DNA of 64,000 nt from Chitinophagaceae bacterium (GTDB lineage Bacteria > Bacteroidota > Bacteroidia > Chitinophagales > Chitinophagaceae). The notes under the pieces are model-generated. The model was given only the letters and a program-made list of their open reading frames with translations, did not search any database and was not told where the DNA came from. A program made the translations under genes and the position numbers. Shown here one piece after another: positions 36,501 through 44,389 of the stretch (its first letter is position 1; each line of letters begins with the position of its first letter). The stretch is from the NCBI GenBank assembly GCA_017307735.1, contig JAFKGR010000007.1:291300-355299 (forward strand), read 5' to 3'.

Positions 36501-36590
36501 ATGTTTTCTCTCATTTTGACATTGTATGTGGTTCCCGCGATGTATGGATTTTTGTCATCTAAAAAACGAAAGGTCCATGAAGCTGTTTAA
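33528..36590 (+). CDS. RND inner-membrane efflux transporter (AcrB/HAE1 family)
   Basis: A 1020-residue drug/proton antiporter. It starts with ISLKRPVMATVMSLAI, the typical first helix, followed by the porter domain, a six-helix block at 335-530, a second porter domain and the second six-helix block from about 855. The proton-relay Asp pair is in GLVVDDGIVVTENIF (TM4), and the C-terminal half shows EASYLRLRPILMTSLAM. The start is TTG at 33528, 3 bp after the adaptor stop, supported by AAGGAGG. Together with the adaptor and the channel it forms a tripartite pump; substrates are unknown. Confidence 0.95.
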   Translation: MNLAQISLKRPVMATVMSLAIVLFGIIGYRFLGVRDYPAIDPPNISVSTSYAGANSDIIESQITEPLEKAINGIAGVKNITSSSSQGRSNINVEFELGVDLETAANDVRDKVSRALRQLPQDIDAPPVVSKADASAQPIIAMTVQSMKRNQLEVTEYATNNLVERLQTIPGVSSVDIWGEKRYAMRLWFDPEKLNAYGITSDDIQKALGSQSVELPSGKLTGSTMELTIRTFGRLYTEEDFNNLIIKNVKGVNIRLKDVGEAVLGPENIESVLKESGIPMIMLAVIPLPGANYVAISNEFNKRLDQLKRELPPDFKLNVGMDQTIFIKRAISEVEETLFIAIGLVILIIFVFFRDWIIAVRPLLDIPVSLIGAFFIMYLFGFSINVLTLLAIVLATGLVVDDGIVVTENIFKKIEQGMDKDRAAEEGTKEIYFAVIATSLTLAIVFLPIVFLEGFVGRLFREFGIVVAGAVLISAFVSLTLTPVLNVKLIRKNMGHTKLYMKTEPFFAAMENGYKKSLAAFMKVKWVALGIIAVCLSLMFFIYKGLPSELAPIEDRSQFRMNVTAPEGTNFEYMDAYMDSLNNFIIDSVPEKSVLISVTAPGYGGGSVNSGFIRAMLTDPKDRTRSQHEIVEMLNRNLSKFNQGRAFTMEEQTISVSRRGGQPVQFVIQNNNFEKIREVLPKFLDEAKASKVLQGVDADLKFNKPELRVTVNRLKASELGVSVADINQALELAYSDRRLGYFYRAGKQYSVLGQVDRINREEPADLSKIMVRNNQGNMITLDNLVSLNEASSPPTIYHFNRYKSATISAGLQPGYTVGDGIAEMDRIAKPLLDDSFNTSLAGTSRDYSESSGNTMFAFILALVLIYLVLAAQFESFIDPFIIMVTVPLALAGALLSLWIFGQTFNIFSQIGMIMLIGLVTKNGILIVEFANQLREKGMAKRQAIVEASYLRLRPILMTSLAMSLGALPLALSLGEASTSRVPLGIVIVGGVMFSLILTLYVVPAMYGFLSSKKRKVHEAV

Positions 36591-37893
36591 TCTTTTCATA
36601 TTCCTGTCTCTGATTTTTTTATGTACCAAAACGGTGTTGGCACAGGATACACTTCTGTCAGTTCAGGATGCCATCAGGATTGGCATTGAAAATAATTTTG
36701 ATGTAAGGATCAGCAAAAACGAAATTGAAATCGGTTCAATAAACAATGACTGGGCAATGGCGGGCGCTTTGCCGGTGGTAAGCGCTTCAGCCAATAAGAC
36801 CATTGGGACCAATAATCTGAAACAGAAACTCAACAACGGAACTGTCACAGAGAAGAAAGGAACCAATACACAAAACTTCAATATGGGGCTGGCAGTTAAC
36901 TGGCAGGTGTTTGACGGACTCAAAATGTTTGCCACCAAAAAGAAACTGGAAGAATTGGAGAGATTGGGTGAACATGCATTTCGTAAATCAATCAACGAAA
37001 CTGTTTTTGGGATTATCAATTCTTATTACAATATCGTCAAGCTAAAAGAACAACACCTGGCAACCATTGAACAAATAGGATTGTTCAATCAGAGGTTGGA
37101 GCTGGCTCAGCGTCGATTGGAGAATGGAACAGGTGCAAAATATGAGGTGCTGGAGGCAGAAGTTGATTTGAATGAACAACGGTCCAATCTGATCATTTTG
37201 CAAAATGCCATCAACACATCAAAGTCTGACCTCTTTAAGCTGATGGGCCGGAAAGCAGATACTTCTTATTTGGTTGCAGACAGTATTTTGGTAAAGCCGT
37301 TACCGGAATTAGATGAAGTGAACCGGAAAATTAATGCTCAGAATCTCGATATTTTAATGGCTAATTCCAATCTGATAGTATTGCAGCAAACCAGAAAGGA
37401 AGTTAACGCCGGACGCCTTCCTGTGGCCAATTTGAATGCTTTTTACAATTTCAATAAAAGCAGTAACAGTGCGGGTTTCAATTTGTTTAATCAAACCTAC
37501 GGGCCATCGGGTAGTTTGGGAATCAGTGTCCCTGTTTTTAATGGAGGGATCGTGAAAAAACAATTGCAGGTAACTGATATCCAGATCCGCAACCAACAAC
37601 TTCAGACGCAAAAGTTGCGCAATGATATTGATGCTGCTGTAAATAATGCTTACATCAATTATTATTCAGCTTTGAAATCTATAGAACTCGAAACCAACAA
37701 CCTCAAACTTGCTTCTGAAAATATTTTTATCGCTACAGAGAGGTACAAAAAACTCAACATCACGGCGGTTGAATTACGACAAATCCAGATTAGCTATTAC
37801 GATGCCAAAAACCGTTTGTACAATGCACTGTTGCAGGCGAAATCAGCAGAGGCAACAATAGCTCTCCTCACCGGAGATATTGGAAATTTATAA
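36577..37893 (+). CDS. TolC-family outer-membrane efflux channel
   Basis: A 438-residue outer-membrane factor with a signal peptide to about residue 22 (VLAQ). Helical coiled regions with NGTGAKYEVLEAEVDLNEQR and a second symmetric RYKKLNITAVELRQIQISYYDAKNRLYNALL repeat match PF02321 outer-membrane efflux repeats. The start at 36577 overlaps the transporter stop by 14 bp, indicating coupling; an in-frame upstream codon at 36526 would lie inside the transporter. It provides the exit duct of the RND pump. Confidence 0.94.
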   Translation: MKLFNLFIFLSLIFLCTKTVLAQDTLLSVQDAIRIGIENNFDVRISKNEIEIGSINNDWAMAGALPVVSASANKTIGTNNLKQKLNNGTVTEKKGTNTQNFNMGLAVNWQVFDGLKMFATKKKLEELERLGEHAFRKSINETVFGIINSYYNIVKLKEQHLATIEQIGLFNQRLELAQRRLENGTGAKYEVLEAEVDLNEQRSNLIILQNAINTSKSDLFKLMGRKADTSYLVADSILVKPLPELDEVNRKINAQNLDILMANSNLIVLQQTRKEVNAGRLPVANLNAFYNFNKSSNSAGFNLFNQTYGPSGSLGISVPVFNGGIVKKQLQVTDIQIRNQQLQTQKLRNDIDAAVNNAYINYYSALKSIELETNNLKLASENIFIATERYKKLNITAVELRQIQISYYDAKNRLYNALLQAKSAEATIALLTGDIGNL

Positions 37894-37929
37894 CATGCTG
37901 CTATCTTTAGGCCCACTAAAACAGAAGTT

Positions 37930-38433
37930 ATGGACAACCAGCCAAGTGTGGGAATTATTATGGGCAGCGACAGCGACCTGAATGTGATGCAGGCTGCGGC
38001 CGATATTCTGAAAGAATTTGAGGTGTCATTTGAGATTGATATTGTCAGTGCCCACCGGACGCCCGAAAGGATGTTCGAATACGCGAAAAATGCTCGTAAC
38101 CGCGGCATCAAAGTTATCATTGCCGGTGCAGGAGGAGCTGCACATTTGCCCGGGATGACGGCGGCAGTGTGTACGCTTCCCGTAATTGGTGTACCGGTAA
38201 AATCTTCCAATTCTATTGATGGATGGGATTCGATTCTTTCTATTTTGCAAATGCCGAACGGGGTTCCGGTAGCCACTGTGGCTCTGAATGCAGCAAAAAA
38301 TGCCGGGCTGCTGGCTGTGGAAATACTTTCTGTTTCTGACAATGTGCTTGCCGTTAAATTGGATGATTATAAATCCAAAATGAAGAGCCAGGTGGAAGAA
38401 AAAGCGCGAAAAATAGCGGGGAACAAGAAATAA
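37930..38433 (+). CDS. purE: N5-carboxyaminoimidazole ribonucleotide mutase PurE (class I)
   Basis: A 167-residue enzyme moving the carboxylate of N5-CAIR to give CAIR in purine synthesis. Motifs [13 protein letters not shown] (residues ~8-20), SAHRTPERM and [11 protein letters not shown] are class I PurE signatures. It works with PurK, encoded 5.5 kb upstream. A TTG-N19-TATCTTTA promoter-like pair lies just before it (about 37885-37915), giving it its own likely promoter independent of the efflux operon. It ends 10 bp before the convergent bshC gene. Confidence 0.96.
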   Translation: MDNQPSVGIIMGSDSDLNVMQAAADILKEFEVSFEIDIVSAHRTPERMFEYAKNARNRGIKVIIAGAGGAAHLPGMTAAVCTLPVIGVPVKSSNSIDGWDSILSILQMPNGVPVATVALNAAKNAGLLAVEILSVSDNVLAVKLDDYKSKMKSQVEEKARKIAGNKK

Positions 38434-38443
38434 GTTTTCGTCT

Positions 38444-40045
38444 CTACATCTCCGTTAGTATGCAGAATTTAGGATCCCAGGTGCTGGAAAACGCGTAAAT
38501 ATTCTGAAGGAAATCCTTTCCCCACAAGGCATAAAATAACATAAAGTTTTCTGTTCTTTCCTGAAGCCCGTCGCTATGCAGTGCCAGCATAACTTTATTA
38601 ATTTGTCGTACCGTAGCATCCATGTTTTTCTTTTCGGCGGCTACCATTTTGTTTTGAATGGCAGCAAGATTTTTCAATTGTCTTGCCTTCAGGGCTTGTA
38701 CATGCTCTTTCAGTGTGACATCTACTTTGGAAGTTTTTTCAGCCAAAGTGTCAAAGAAGTTTTCCAGGGTTGCTTTTTCGGCGGATAGATCCAGGTTATG
38801 TTTGCTGTTTTTTTGAATGATGCCCGTTATCAGTTTTTCTTTGTCTCTGAAGATATCCTCATTGGTTAAATTATTTTTATCGAGAAGATCTTTCCATTTT
38901 TTCTGAATAATCAGAAATGAATTTCGAAGAAACAGAACAGGATAGGGTACATTGAAATGATTGAACAAATCTTTCAACTGAAGCCAGTAAGCCAATTCGC
39001 CGCCTCCGCCAACAAAAGCAATGTCGGGCAAAATAGTTTCCTGAAACAATCCTCTCAGAATCACATTCGGGCTGAATCTTTCAGGATGCTCATCCAATTC
39101 TTTGAGCAGGGTTTCTTTTGTGAAAGAAATATCCGTATCGTGAACCACAAATTTATTTTCTGAAAATACAATCCTGTTCCGGAGGTTGTCTTTCATGTAA
39201 AATAAATTGATATCTCTTGCAAATGCCTGTGCATGGTGGATTTCAGCTATTCTCTTTGAAGTTTCATTGACAATTCGGGCGGGTTCATGTTCGAATAAAT
39301 CATTTTTAAAAATCTCAAACATTTCTTTCTTGAAAGCCGGATCATCGGCAATGATGGCCACCAAACCGAAGTCTGCAAATAAGGAATGAACAAAATGAAG
39401 TGTGGCATCCTGGATAGTCCTTCCTTTTGTATAGGCTTCCCTGACCATTTCCATAACTTCCGTACCATGATGTTCTGCTTTGATTCTCCCTTCAAAAGAT
39501 TGTATCAATGCAAGAAAATCTTTATCGATAATCATTCTTCCGACTGCCCCGGTTTGTTTTGTATTCCATGTATATTCCTGGCGTTCCAGCTCAATGTGGT
39601 TGAGTTCTTCAATATCTGCATCCTCGCTTCCGATAAAGAAAACAGGAACGAAATGATAAGCTGAAAGTTCTTTGGAAAGTACGTCGGCCAGCCGGATGAC
39701 ATGCATGATTTTGTAAATGAAATAAAGATGACCGGTGAAGATATTGGGCTGATGGGCAGTGCAGATGCTGAAGGTATTTTCTTTGAGAAGCAGTTGAATA
39801 TTTTTCAGGACTTTTTCCGAAGGATTTAAAGATTCGTATTGCCTGGTCAGACATCGTACAAGAACTTCCCTGTTAACCGGCACTTGTTTTTTTTCTTCGA
39901 TAGCTGATTTTATTCCTTCAAGTGTGGGAATATGGTTGTAAAATTCTTTTAATGAAGCATCGTGTGAGATATAATCTGTAACAATTTTTGAGAATTTTCC
40001 GGTTGTATAATAATCGATAAAATGCGGGGTCAAGTGTGTATCCAA
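38444..40045 (-). CDS. bshC: Bacillithiol biosynthesis cysteine-adding enzyme BshC
   Basis: A 533-residue protein matching BshC, which joins cysteine to glucosaminyl-malate to finish bacillithiol, a low-molecular-weight thiol. The diagnostic stretches are SICTAHQPNIFTGHLYFIYK, FFIGSEDADIEELNHI, GAVGRM and, later, AFVGGGGELAYWLQLK, with a long coiled-coil C terminus (about 400-500). Its presence implies the cell uses bacillithiol instead of, or in addition to, glutathione, with bearing on the thiol-dependent detoxification genes in the 16.7-25 kb operon. Convergent with purE. A TATCTTTG box lies at 40065-40072. Confidence 0.94.
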   Translation of the reverse strand: MDTHLTPHFIDYYTTGKFSKIVTDYISHDASLKEFYNHIPTLEGIKSAIEEKKQVPVNREVLVRCLTRQYESLNPSEKVLKNIQLLLKENTFSICTAHQPNIFTGHLYFIYKIMHVIRLADVLSKELSAYHFVPVFFIGSEDADIEELNHIELERQEYTWNTKQTGAVGRMIIDKDFLALIQSFEGRIKAEHHGTEVMEMVREAYTKGRTIQDATLHFVHSLFADFGLVAIIADDPAFKKEMFEIFKNDLFEHEPARIVNETSKRIAEIHHAQAFARDINLFYMKDNLRNRIVFSENKFVVHDTDISFTKETLLKELDEHPERFSPNVILRGLFQETILPDIAFVGGGGELAYWLQLKDLFNHFNVPYPVLFLRNSFLIIQKKWKDLLDKNNLTNEDIFRDKEKLITGIIQKNSKHNLDLSAEKATLENFFDTLAEKTSKVDVTLKEHVQALKARQLKNLAAIQNKMVAAEKKNMDATVRQINKVMLALHSDGLQERTENFMLFYALWGKDFLQNIYAFSSTWDPKFCILTEM

Positions 40046-40064
40046 AATCTGATTTTTTTATCTT

Positions 40065-40072
40065 CAAAGATA
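40065..40072 (-). promoter_or_regulatory. Minus-7 box TATCTTTG upstream of bshC
   Basis: Exact TAnnTTTG match on the minus strand, ending 19 nt before the bshC ATG at 40045. No clear minus-33 TTTG partner is visible. Confidence 0.5.
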
Positions 40073-40172
40073 CAGCAAAGAATATGCGATTGACCGTAAC
40101 ACTATTTTTACGTTTTATCCGTATTAAACAGAAACTGAAAAATAACCGTAGTGTTTGGATTAAAAAAGCTGA

Positions 40173-41480
40173 TTACTCAGCTAAAACCCCTTCCAGATCG
40201 TAATCGTAGGCTTTCGTGATTTTTACATTCACAAAATCGCCCACATTTAATTTTTCTCTCGTTGGGATAATCACTTCATTATCCACTTCCACGCTGTCAA
40301 ATTCTGTGCGGCCAATGTACTTGCCATTTTCTCTTCTGTCGAGAAGGGTTTTGAACACCCTGCCAACTTTTCTCTGATTAATTTCCCATGAAATATCCCG
40401 CTGTACCTCCATAATGTCATCAGCCCGTTGTTGTTTTATTTTCTGTGGAATATTGTCCGCAAAGTTGTAAGCCGTTGTATTTTCTTCATGGCTGTAGGTA
40501 AAGATGCCGACCCTGTCAAATTTCATTTTTCTTAAAAAATCTTTTACCTCTTCCACATCTTCTTCTGTTTCACCGGGGAAGCCTGCGATCAATGTCGTTC
40601 TCAGGCAGATGCCGGGAATGCGATGCCTGATTTCCCCGATCAAATCCTCCATTTCATGACGGGTAATTTGCCTGTGCATACTGTTCAGAATTTTATCGCT
40701 TGCATGTTGTACGGGCATATCGAGATATTTGCAAACGTTGGGATGCTCTTTCATCGCATCGATAATTTCGATTGGAAATTTCGAAGGATAGGCATAATGT
40801 AATCTGATCCATTCCAGCCCTGCAATCGGAGCCAATGCATGAATTAATTTGGGCAATTCTCTTTTTTTATAGAGATCCAATCCGTAATAAGTGAGTTCCT
40901 GGCTGATCAGCATAAGTTCTTTTACTCCGTGGCTGACCAGGTTGGTAGCTTCTTCAACCAGTGTTTCAATCGGCTTGCTTTTGTGTTTACCTCTCATTAA
41001 CGGAATGGCACAGAAAGCACAGGTGCGGTTGCATCCTTCCGCAATTTTCAGGTAGGCATAGTGTTTAGGAGTCGCCAACATTCGCTCACCCACCAATTCT
41101 TTTTTGTAATCAATTTTGAATTTGGCGAGCAAGGGCCGCAACTCACCGGAACCAAAATAAGCATCCACTTCAGGAATTTCTTTTTCAAGACTTTCTTTGT
41201 AGCGTTCACTCAGGCAACCGGTGACATACACCTTTTCAAGCATTCCCTGTTTTTTCAATTCTACCTGTTCAAGGATTGTCTGGATACTCTCTTCTTTGGC
41301 CATATCAATAAATCCACACGTATTGATGATGACAATGTTGTGATCCAGTTTTTTATTTTCGTGAATGACATCAATGCGGGCTTTTTTCAAATGCCCTCCG
41401 ATGACTTCACTATCCACCAGATTTTTGCTGCACCCGAGTGTGATGATGTTTACTCTGTCTTTGCCGTATTTTGTTTTCAA
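40173..41480 (-). CDS. rimO: Ribosomal protein S12 methylthiotransferase RimO
   Basis: A 435-residue radical SAM enzyme that adds a methylthio group to Asp of ribosomal protein S12. N-terminal UPF0004 domain with IITLGCSKNLVDSE and a cluster Cys in INTCGF; radical SAM motif CNRTCAFC (C-x3-C-x2-C); C-terminal TRAM domain ending in GDFVNVKITKAYDYDLEG. The CSKNxVDSE motif separates RimO from MiaB. It follows the SRP receptor gene on the same strand by 135 bp. Confidence 0.95.
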   Translation of the reverse strand: MKTKYGKDRVNIITLGCSKNLVDSEVIGGHLKKARIDVIHENKKLDHNIVIINTCGFIDMAKEESIQTILEQVELKKQGMLEKVYVTGCLSERYKESLEKEIPEVDAYFGSGELRPLLAKFKIDYKKELVGERMLATPKHYAYLKIAEGCNRTCAFCAIPLMRGKHKSKPIETLVEEATNLVSHGVKELMLISQELTYYGLDLYKKRELPKLIHALAPIAGLEWIRLHYAYPSKFPIEIIDAMKEHPNVCKYLDMPVQHASDKILNSMHRQITRHEMEDLIGEIRHRIPGICLRTTLIAGFPGETEEDVEEVKDFLRKMKFDRVGIFTYSHEENTTAYNFADNIPQKIKQQRADDIMEVQRDISWEINQRKVGRVFKTLLDRRENGKYIGRTEFDSVEVDNEVIIPTREKLNVGDFVNVKITKAYDYDLEGVLAE

Positions 41481-41615
41481 AGGTTTTTATTTTGATTGCA
41501 GATATTCCTAAATGAAAAAAATGAAAGTCTGAAAATGGTAGATTCCTTTTCAGGGGCGAAAGATACAAAAGCCGGACGTCTGCCTTTTAAATTTTATGGA
41601 TATTAAACAAAAGTG

Positions 41616-42599
41616 TTATCCGTGTGGCTGAGCCGGATTATTTGTAAAAAGGCTTTCCACAAAATCGTGTTTGTCGAATACCAGAAGATCTGTAGCCTTT
41701 TCACCCACGCCAATAAACTTGACCGGGATTTTAAATTGATCCGCAATTGCGAGAACCACACCGCCTTTGGCAGTTCCATCCAGCTTGGTTATTGCCATGG
41801 CAGTGACATCAGTTGCTTTGGTAAATTGTCTGGCCTGTTCCAATGCATTTTGCCCTGTACTTCCATCCAATATCAAAAGAACTTCATCCGGCGCTCCGGG
41901 AAAAGCCTTGTTTACCGAACGTTTGATTTTGTTGAGTTCTTCCATCAGGTGAATTTTGTTGTGCAGCCTTCCTGCAGTATCAATTAATACCACATCAGCC
42001 TTTTTTGCTACGCCGCTTTGAACCGCATCAAAGGCCACTGCGCTCGGGTCGCTTCCCATCTGGTGTTTTACGATGTCGGCTCCCGTACGTTCGCTCCAAA
42101 TCGAAAGCTGGTCAACAGCAGCAGCGCGAAAAGTGTCCGCCGCGCCAAGCACAACCGTTTTCCCGGCTGAAATAAAATTGTGGGCAAGTTTGCCAATGGT
42201 AGTTGTTTTGCCTGCACCGTTTACCCCCACAATTAAGATGACATAAGGTTTTTTCCCTGCAGGCAATTGAAAATCCTGGTAAGAATTTCCATCAGGTGCG
42301 TTTACGAGCAGTGCTTCAATTTCTGAACGAAGAATGGTGTTTAGCTCTTTGGTATTGATGTATTTGTCTTTGGCTACGCGCTTTTCAATATTGTCGATAA
42401 TCTTTACAGTAGTCTCCACACCCACGTCAGCGCTTATCAAAGCATTTTCCAGGTTGTCCAGAACCTCTTCGTCCACTGTGGTGCGCCCTAAAACGGCTTT
42501 TGAGATTTTGTCAAAAAATCCCTGCCTTGTTTTTTCAAGACCCTGGTCGAGAGACTCTTTCTGTTCTTTTTTAGCGAATAATTTATTAAAGATTTTCAT
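41616..42599 (-). CDS. ftsY: Signal recognition particle receptor FtsY
   Basis: A 327-residue SRP GTPase that docks Ffh-ribosome complexes at the membrane. N domain (1-110), then G1 [26 protein letters not shown] (G3) and [10 protein letters not shown] (G4), and a final block of [14 protein letters not shown]. It lacks the long acidic A domain of E. coli FtsY, as usual in Bacteroidota. A near minus-7 box (GATCTTTG on the minus strand, 42608-42615) lies 8 nt before the ATG, a possible nearly leaderless start. An intrinsic terminator separates it from the ribosomal cluster upstream. Confidence 0.96.
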   Translation of the reverse strand: MKIFNKLFAKKEQKESLDQGLEKTRQGFFDKISKAVLGRTTVDEEVLDNLENALISADVGVETTVKIIDNIEKRVAKDKYINTKELNTILRSEIEALLVNAPDGNSYQDFQLPAGKKPYVILIVGVNGAGKTTTIGKLAHNFISAGKTVVLGAADTFRAAAVDQLSIWSERTGADIVKHQMGSDPSAVAFDAVQSGVAKKADVVLIDTAGRLHNKIHLMEELNKIKRSVNKAFPGAPDEVLLILDGSTGQNALEQARQFTKATDVTAMAITKLDGTAKGGVVLAIADQFKIPVKFIGVGEKATDLLVFDKHDFVESLFTNNPAQPHG

Positions 42600-42631
42600 G
42601 CTTGTTTCAAAGATCGTTTTTATAAAATAAA

Positions 42632-42659
42632 TAAAGCTATCCTGAATCGGATAGCTTTA
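42632..42659 (-). terminator. Terminator after the rpmB-rpmG-DUF4295 operon
   Basis: Perfect 11-bp stem TAAAGCTATCC / GGATAGCTTTA with a 6-nt loop (42643-42648); on the minus strand it is followed by TTTATTTATTTTA. It lies between the DUF4295 stop (42685) and the ftsY start (42599). Confidence 0.8.
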
Positions 42660-42684
42660 CACAAATATCATTGGGTTCCGGAGA

Positions 42685-42852
42685 TTATCCGTTGGCTAAA
42701 AAATCCTTGATTTTGTCTTTGTGAACAATGGCTTCTTTGAAAGTGTAGTTCCCGGATTTTGATTTGATTGCGCGAACCACTTTTGTAAAATTCTTTGCGG
42801 CTTCTGCGTCTTTGTTCTTGGACTTAATAGCGGTCTTTGCTGCTTTAGGCAT
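42685..42852 (-). CDS. DUF4295 small protein next to rpmG
   Basis: A 55-residue basic protein beginning MPKAAKTAIKSK and ending KIKDFLANG, found by translating the gap between rpmG and ftsY. The central block NFTKVVRAIKS...NYTFKEAIVHKDKI matches DUF4295 (PF14128), a Bacteroidota protein nearly always encoded beside rpmB and rpmG; a ribosome-associated role is inferred but undefined. Start ATG at 42852, stop TAA at 42685-42687. It is 20 bp downstream of the rpmG stop on the same strand and likely cotranscribed. High Lys content fits RNA binding. Confidence 0.88.
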   Translation of the reverse strand: MPKAAKTAIKSKNKDAEAAKNFTKVVRAIKSKSGNYTFKEAIVHKDKIKDFLANG

Positions 42853-42872
42853 AATAAATTATTTTAAAGAAG

Positions 42873-43055
42873 TTATTTAATTTCTTTGTGAACAGTTACC
42901 TTTTTCAGAAAAGGATTAAACTTTTTCAGTTCCAGGCGTTCAGGGGTATTCTTCTTGTTCTTGGTAGTAATATACCTGCTCATACCTGGTTTCCCGGTTG
43001 CTTTTTGTTCGGTGCATTCCAAAATTACCTGCACTCTGTTGCCTTTCTTTGCCAT
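42873..43055 (-). CDS. rpmG: 50S ribosomal protein L33
   Basis: A 60-residue L33 of the large subunit. Begins [17 protein letters not shown] and includes [24 protein letters not shown], the typical L33 core. Only one Cys is present, so it is a zinc-free (C-minus) form. It is 21 bp downstream of rpmB and 20 bp upstream of the DUF4295 gene on the same strand. Confidence 0.97.
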   Translation of the reverse strand: MAKKGNRVQVILECTEQKATGKPGMSRYITTKNKKNTPERLELKKFNPFLKKVTVHKEIK

Positions 43056-43076
43056 TTTATTCTGAATAAATGATGA

Positions 43077-43313
43077 TTAGATTTTAGCTCCTTTGGCTCT
43101 CATTTCTTTTACAACCTGAAGAAGCCCGTTTTTATTGATGGTGCGGATTGCTTCGGATGAAACCTTCAGGGTAATCCAACGTTTCTCCTCGGTAAGGTAA
43201 AACCTTTTGGTTTGAAGATTAGGTAAAAACCTTCTTTTGGTTTTGATGTTGGAGTGAGAAACCTTATTTCCATTGAGGGGTTTTTTCCCCGTTACCTCGC
43301 ATACTCTGGCCAT
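43077..43313 (-). CDS. rpmB: 50S ribosomal protein L28
   Basis: A 78-residue L28. Begins [21 protein letters not shown] with [17 protein letters not shown], the conserved core. Single Cys, so no zinc ribbon. First gene of the rpmB-rpmG-DUF4295 operon; an exact TACCTTTG minus-7 box lies ~22 nt upstream (43336-43343). Confidence 0.97.
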   Translation of the reverse strand: MARVCEVTGKKPLNGNKVSHSNIKTKRRFLPNLQTKRFYLTEEKRWITLKVSSEAIRTINKNGLLQVVKEMRAKGAKI

Positions 43314-43335
43314 GGTAGTCTGTTTTTTCGGACGG

Positions 43336-43343
43336 CAAAGGTA
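43336..43343 (-). promoter_or_regulatory. Minus-7 box TACCTTTG for the rpmB operon
   Basis: Exact TAnnTTTG match, 22 nt upstream of the rpmB ATG on the minus strand. The minus-33 side is A/T rich without an obvious TTTG. Confidence 0.6.
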
Positions 43344-43654
43344 GGAAAGAAAATGAAAGTTTTGAAAAAAATAAAGAGATTCACAGGCTTACTGCTTTAT
43401 TTTTTCTTAATAAAATTAAAAAAGATAAGAAGGTAAGATGCAGAAGTTCCCCAAAATGAATTTAAGCCGGGCTGATTCGGAGGGTTTTTACTGGTTCAGT
43501 TTTTTGTATTTCACTTTATTTTAATAAAGTGAAATGAAAGTGCATAATGTCAGTTGTGACGGGCATTTGGCCGCCACAATCAGGATGATAAATGAATTAT
43601 TGTCACAAAGCTGAAGCGCCTCATGATGGGCATAATTTATGCTTAAAAACAAGC
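43344..43654. other. Gene-free stretch between rpmB promoter and thioredoxin gene
   Basis: AT-rich, with no convincing gene; contains the perfect palindrome at 43508-43535 and an imperfect TTGTG...CACAA repeat near 43553-43580. Confidence 0.5.
43508..43535. repeat. Perfect 28-bp palindrome upstream of thioredoxin-OsmC genes
   Basis: Arms ATTTCACTTTATT (43508-43520) and AATAAAGTGAAAT (43523-43535) with a TT centre. There is no T run on either side to make it a terminator, so an operator or hairpin in the leader is more likely. Confidence 0.75.
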
Positions 43655-43951
43655 ATGGAAACTTTTCAACAAATTATAAATGGAGATAAACCTGTACTGG
43701 TTGATTTCCATGCTACGTGGTGCGGGCCTTGTAAGGCAATGGCACCTGAGTTGGTTCATTTTTCCCGGCAGCATTCAGACAAATTAATGGTGATAAAAAT
43801 TGATGTTGATAAGAACCCGCAGGCCTCTACTACTTATCAGGTACAGGCTGTTCCTACTTTGATGTTGTTTAAAAATGGAAAAGTTGTCTGGAGGCAATCC
43901 GGTGCAATGAGCGCTCAACAATTAGGACAGTTTATCAGTCCTCTTTTATAA
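43655..43951 (+). CDS. Thioredoxin-like protein
   Basis: A 98-residue minimal thioredoxin: HATWCGPCKAM active site, VKIDVDKNPQ, and cis-Pro in VQAVPTLMLFKNGK. No signal peptide. The ATG at 43655 gives a standard short thioredoxin; an in-frame ATG at 43592 would add a Cys/His-rich stretch (YCHKAEAPHDGHNLC) that is not typical but cannot be excluded. The OsmC-family gene starts 10 bp after its stop, so the two likely share a transcript for peroxide or thiol stress. Confidence 0.88.
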   Translation: METFQQIINGDKPVLVDFHATWCGPCKAMAPELVHFSRQHSDKLMVIKIDVDKNPQASTTYQVQAVPTLMLFKNGKVVWRQSGAMSAQQLGQFISPLL

Positions 43952-43961
43952 ATGAATATAT

Positions 43962-44375
43962 ATGAATAATTCAGTTAATGCGGTTTTCAAAAGAGGAAGA
44001 AATTTTTCAGTAGAAGCCAACGGACATACCATTGAAATTGATACCAAAAAAGAAAGTGGCGGTGATGACATAGGGCCAAGTCCGAAAATTTTTATGTTAC
44101 TTTCTCTCGCGGGATGTACGGGGTTTGATATTGTAAGTATTCTGGAAAAGATGAGAGTTAGCTTTTCTGATTTATCTATTTCTGTCGATGGGCATTTGAC
44201 CGATTCTCAGCCTGCGATTTATGATCAGGTCACAATTCACTATTCCATTAAATTAAACAATGATGACAGGCCAAAAATGGAGAAGGCTGTGAAGTTGAGT
44301 GAGGAAAAATACTGTGGTGTGAGCAGGATGTTTAAATCCTTTGCCAAAGTTGATTTTAAAATCCACTATCTCTGA
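43962..44375 (+). CDS. OsmC/Ohr-family peroxide-stress protein
   Basis: A 137-residue protein with the OsmC fold. Reactive Cys residues are in LAGCTGFDIV and EKYCGVSRMF, the pair that reduces organic hydroperoxides in the family. It follows the thioredoxin-like gene by 10 bp and is probably reduced by a dithiol or thioredoxin system. No signal peptide. Substrates may be fatty-acid or organic peroxides. Confidence 0.9.
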   Translation: MNNSVNAVFKRGRNFSVEANGHTIEIDTKKESGGDDIGPSPKIFMLLSLAGCTGFDIVSILEKMRVSFSDLSISVDGHLTDSQPAIYDQVTIHYSIKLNNDDRPKMEKAVKLSEEKYCGVSRMFKSFAKVDFKIHYL

Positions 44376-44389
44376 TTTTTATAACTGAA

